A stretch of DNA of 49,989 nucleotides from Halorubrum alkaliphilum (GTDB lineage Archaea > Halobacteriota > Halobacteria > Halobacteriales > Haloferacaceae). Position numbers and translations under genes: made by a program. Positions 47,354 to 49,989 of the stretch are shown in pieces; the stretch's first letter is position 1, and each line of letters begins with the position of its first letter. The stretch is taken from assembly GCF_017873815.1 (NCBI RefSeq), contig NZ_JAGGKQ010000020.1, forward strand, positions 1 through 49,989, written 5' to 3'. The notes below the pieces were generated by a model that saw only the letters and a program-made list of their open reading frames with translations, was not told the origin of the DNA and did not search any database.

Positions 47354-49107
47354 CCGACGCCCTCGATCCGGTCACGTTGGAGGTGTTGCGCCACGCCTTC
47401 GAGGGCGTCGCCGAGGAGATGGGTAGCGTCCTGATCCGCGGCGCGTACTCGCCGAACGTCACGGAGCGGCAGGACTGCTCGACCGCGATCTTCGACGCCG
47501 ACGGGCGGATGGTCGCGCAGGCGGAGCACATCCCGGTCCACCTCGGGGCGATGCCCGCGGCGGTGGCGGCGGTCCGCGAGCGCGATCCGGACCCGGGCGA
47601 CGTGTTCGTCCTCAACGACCCGTTCACCGGCGGCACCCACCTCCCGGACGTCACGCTGGTCTCGCCGATCGCGCCGGACGGGAACACCATCGGCTACGCG
47701 GTCTCCCGCGCGCACCACGCCGACATCGGCGGGATGACGCCGGGCAGCATGCCCGCCGGGGCACGCGAGATATATCAGGAAGGACTCCGGATCCCGCCGA
47801 TGCGGCTCGTCGCGGGCGGCGAGCGGCAGACGGACGTCTTTGAGCTGCTGTTCGCGAACGTGCGTAACCCCGCCGAGCGCCGCGCGGATCTCGCGGCCCA
47901 GCTCGCCGCCACCGAGTGCGCGGAGCGCCGCATTGCCGAACTGATCGACGATCACGGTCGCGACCACATCGAGCGGGGATTCGAGGCGGTGATCGACTAC
48001 TCCCGCGAGCGGATGGCCGTGGCCATCGACGACCTCCCCGACGGGACCTACGAGGCAGAGGACGCGCTCGAAGGGGACGGCGTGACCGACGAGGACGTGC
48101 CGATCCGTGCGAGCGTGACCGTCAACGGCGGATCGATCGACGTCGACTTTTCCGGGACGGCGGACCACGTCGACGGCAACCTCAACGCGCCGTTGGCGGT
48201 GGCGAAGAGCGCGGTGTACTTCGTCGTTCGCTGCGTGACCGATCCCGAGATACCGCCGAATCACGGGTGTTACGAACCGGTGTCGATCCGGGCTCCCGAG
48301 GGGTCGCTGTTGAACCCCAACCCGCCCGCCGCGGTCGTCGGGGGGAACGTCGAGACGAGCCAGCGCGTCACAGACGTTGTGCTCGCCGCATTTGCGACGG
48401 CAGCTCCGGACCGCGTCCCCGCCGGAAGTCAGGGCACGATGAACAACCTCACGATCGGGAGCCGCGGGGGCACGGAGCCGTTCACCTACTACGAGACGAT
48501 CGGCGGCGGGTTCGGCGGTCGCCCGGACGCCGACGGAATGGACGGGGTACAGGTCGGGATGACAAACACGCTCAACACGCCGGTCGAAACGCTGGAGGCG
48601 GCGTACCCGCTCGAAGTCGAGCGATACGCGTTCCGACCGGGGAGCGGCGGTGACGGCCGTTACCGGGGTGGGCTCGGACTCGAACGGGTGATTCGAACCG
48701 ATATCGACGCGACCGTCTCGCTCCTGACGGAGCGCCGGCGATACGCGCCGAACGGGCTGGCAGGCGGTGAACCCGGGGCAACCGGCGAAAATCTGATCGA
48801 CGGCGAGCCGGTGCCGGCGAAAACGACAGTAGATGTATCGGCTGGAACGCGCGTGACGGTTCGGACGCCGGGCGGGGGCGGCTACGGCGACCCGGCCGAC
48901 AGGGATCCGGACCGGATCCGGGCGGACCGAGCGGACGGGAAGACCGACGGGTCCGGAGAGAGCGGCGACGGGTCCGGGGAGCGCGGCGACGGGTCCGGAG
49001 AGAGCGGCGACGGGTCCGGGGAGCGCGGCGACGGGTCCGGAGAGAGCGGCGACGGGTCCGGGGAGCGCGACGACGAATCCCCGGCAGATGTGACAGGCGA
49101 CGAGTGA
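47350..49107 (+). CDS. hyuB: Hydantoinase/oxoprolinase subunit B (HyuB)
   Basis: A 585-residue protein starting VTDALDPVTLEVLRHAFEGVAEEMGS. It contains the family blocks NVTERQDCSTAIFDADG, GDVFVLNDPFTGGTHLPDV, AHHADIGGMTPGSMP and ETIGGGFGGRPDADG, and a GGGGYGDP end. It is the partner of HyuA. After the normal end of the domain (about residue 520) comes a low-complexity DGSGESG/DGSGERG tail of about 60 residues encoded by a 21-base tandem repeat. This tail is not part of the conserved enzyme. The GTG start overlaps the hyuA stop by four bases. Confidence 0.9.
   Translation: MTDALDPVTLEVLRHAFEGVAEEMGSVLIRGAYSPNVTERQDCSTAIFDADGRMVAQAEHIPVHLGAMPAAVAAVRERDPDPGDVFVLNDPFTGGTHLPDVTLVSPIAPDGNTIGYAVSRAHHADIGGMTPGSMPAGAREIYQEGLRIPPMRLVAGGERQTDVFELLFANVRNPAERRADLAAQLAATECAERRIAELIDDHGRDHIERGFEAVIDYSRERMAVAIDDLPDGTYEAEDALEGDGVTDEDVPIRASVTVNGGSIDVDFSGTADHVDGNLNAPLAVAKSAVYFVVRCVTDPEIPPNHGCYEPVSIRAPEGSLLNPNPPAAVVGGNVETSQRVTDVVLAAFATAAPDRVPAGSQGTMNNLTIGSRGGTEPFTYYETIGGGFGGRPDADGMDGVQVGMTNTLNTPVETLEAAYPLEVERYAFRPGSGGDGRYRGGLGLERVIRTDIDATVSLLTERRRYAPNGLAGGEPGATGENLIDGEPVPAKTTVDVSAGTRVTVRTPGGGGYGDPADRDPDRIRADRADGKTDGSGESGDGSGERGDGSGESGDGSGERGDGSGESGDGSGERDDESPADVTGDE
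48946..49071. repeat. Six-unit 21-bp tandem repeat at the 3' end of hyuB
   Basis: GACGGGTCCGGAGAGAGCGGC and a variant with GGGGAGCGC alternate three times, a 42-bp higher-order unit. They encode a Gly-Ser-Asp-Glu tail. Copy number is likely to vary. Confidence 0.92.
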
Positions 49108-49120
49108 GCGGTATGGATAT

Positions 49121-49837
49121 ATGCCAGCCGAAATTGGGGGGAGACGGTCCGAACAAGGAGACGCCGTTCAGGAGTATCTCCCACCGATCGCAACCCACAC
49201 CCTCCTCCTCGTCGGGGTCGTGTTTTTCGGGTGGAGCGTCGCGGAGTTGCTGTTTCTCTACTTGGTCGAGGTCGCGGTCGTTCACCTAGTTTTCGTGACC
49301 GTCGCGCTGTTTGCGGCACAGCCGATGGACAGCGATAACCTGGACGAGCGGCAGCGCGAACCGGAGACCATTCGGATCGGGTCGCTGCTCCCACCGGTGT
49401 ACCGCCGAAACGTTCAGCCGGTCCGCCATTATCTCATTCTCGGTGGTATGTATCTGCTCCCGCTGTTCTATGCGGTCGCGCAGTTCGCGGAGGGCGGCCT
49501 CCGATCGCTGCTCTCGCCGACGGTTCTGCTCGCGATACTCGCCGTCTGTCTCGCGCAGTTGGCACGGGCCCGGCGGCGGATCTTCGTCGGACAGTCGTAT
49601 CGGTCACAGTCGCCGGCAGACGCGATTAGGATCGGCCTCCGCCCGGTGTATGAACTCATTATTGTCCTGTTGTTCGTGGTCGTCCCCGTCACGTTCATCC
49701 TCGTTGCCGCCGCGTTCGCGGTGGGTGACATTGAGTCACTGACCCTCGTGTTGATCGCGTACGTGGTTCCGATCGGGATCGCAAGAACGTGGCTGCAGAA
49801 CGGTGGATTGACCGTCACCCTTCGACACGAGGGGTGA
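49121..49837 (+). CDS. DUF6498-like membrane protein
   Basis: A 238-residue protein with about six hydrophobic segments (about 24-42, 45-66, 104-122, 130-148, 176-199 and 207-222). The N-terminal LVGVVFFGWSVAELLFLYLVE pattern resembles haloarchaeal DUF6498 proteins, whose function is unknown. It starts 13 bases after hyuB and shares its direction, but a TATA-like GATATATG lies at the ATG itself, so the promoter is unclear. It is unlikely to be part of the hydantoinase pathway. Confidence 0.65.
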   Translation: MPAEIGGRRSEQGDAVQEYLPPIATHTLLLVGVVFFGWSVAELLFLYLVEVAVVHLVFVTVALFAAQPMDSDNLDERQREPETIRIGSLLPPVYRRNVQPVRHYLILGGMYLLPLFYAVAQFAEGGLRSLLSPTVLLAILAVCLAQLARARRRIFVGQSYRSQSPADAIRIGLRPVYELIIVLLFVVVPVTFILVAAAFAVGDIESLTLVLIAYVVPIGIARTWLQNGGLTVTLRHEG

Positions 49838-49989
49838 GCCGCACGTCCGGTCCACCAGCGGTGGTACTACCGCCGTGTCGAGTGATCTCGGGAGGTAGTT
49901 GGATAGCAAGACAAAGATACACCGCACAGTGATGCCTCTCGTCCTTACCGAAGTTCTCTCCCACCCAGAATTGACTGGAGCTGTTCAGG
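49838..49989. other. Window end; no gene supported
   Basis: Two minus-strand frames are open into the right edge, one ending with a TAA at 49945-49947. Either could be the C-terminus of a gene lying outside, but about 15 codons are too few to judge. A short hairpin (CCACC/GGTGG, about 49854-49864) follows the last + strand gene. Confidence 0.3.

Noticed and set aside
48946-49071. Possible CRISPR array
   Set aside because: The units are contiguous 21-base repeats without spacers and encode the tail of HyuB.
49736-49927. Minus-strand frame at the right edge
   Set aside because: It overlaps the 3' end of the DUF6498-like gene and shows no family motif.

Overview
The window is chromosomal DNA from a haloarchaeon (class Halobacteria), probably a Halorubrum-like genus. 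The GC content is high, the predicted proteins are strongly acidic, and many transcripts look leaderless, with a TATA box about 27-30 bases before an ATG or GTG. Several families are typical haloarchaeal ones: Tsr3, type II GAPDH, DpsA, TmcA, UPF0179, DUF99, DUF5786, DUF5518 and the M48/DUF4129/DUF58 cluster. The genus is an inference.

Layout. 1-216: C-terminal end of an IS110-type transposase. 0.5-9.5 kb: housekeeping and membrane genes (DUF3267 peptidase, tsr3, peroxiredoxin, DUF5518, two small unknown genes, gapB, M29-type aminopeptidase, beta-propeller protein, nucleoside-recognition membrane protein). 9.6-16.2 kb: PIG-L deacetylase, an RNA-ligase-like protein, then a minus-strand run of thioredoxin, PLP enzyme, methyltransferase, UspA, photolyase and DUF2892. 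17.4-24.9 kb: moxR converging on a five-gene, tightly overlapping membrane operon (M48 protease, DUF4129, DUF7269-like, DUF58, DUF7519-like). 25-33 kb: wHTH protein, tmcA, UPF0179, HEAT-repeat protein, nitrilase-family amidase, dpsA, a membrane protein and pcm. 33.2-34.75 kb: an IS1341-type (IS200/IS605, tnpB-only) element with a small divergent gene. 34.7-35.7 kb: two hsp20 genes. 36-41.3 kb: SpoIIM-like protein, MBL-fold hydrolase, DUF5786-DUF99, glycerate 2-kinase, family-4 uracil-DNA glycosylase. 41.4-49.1 kb: a PhnD-PhnC-PhnE ABC transporter, then hisH-hyuA-hyuB as an apparent operon. 49.1-49.8 kb: DUF6498-like membrane protein.

Most interesting signal. Two long intergenic regions (about 7268-7501 and 16818-17135, both on the + strand) share a conserved layout: a TATA box, seven bases, an identical 13-base GC box, a hairpin eight bases further on, a long hairpin, then conserved single-stranded-looking blocks and more hairpins. 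The loops and blocks are conserved, while the stems differ in sequence and keep their pairing. I read these as two copies of a structured non-coding RNA family. I could not match them to RNase P RNA, SRP RNA, tRNA, rRNA or snoRNA-like RNAs. Copy 1 lies between 10-base direct repeats. Copy 2 is followed by an array of TTATAA promoter-like motifs leading into moxR.

A second pattern is that three host genes (4278-4577, the PIG-L gene, and hsp20 at 34748-35176) have their stop codon inside, or at the edge of, an IS200/IS605-type terminal sequence. The intact TnpB element carries a displaced RuvC-II glutamate and a divergent 45-residue, ribbon-helix-helix-like gene that shares a palindromic promoter with tnpB.
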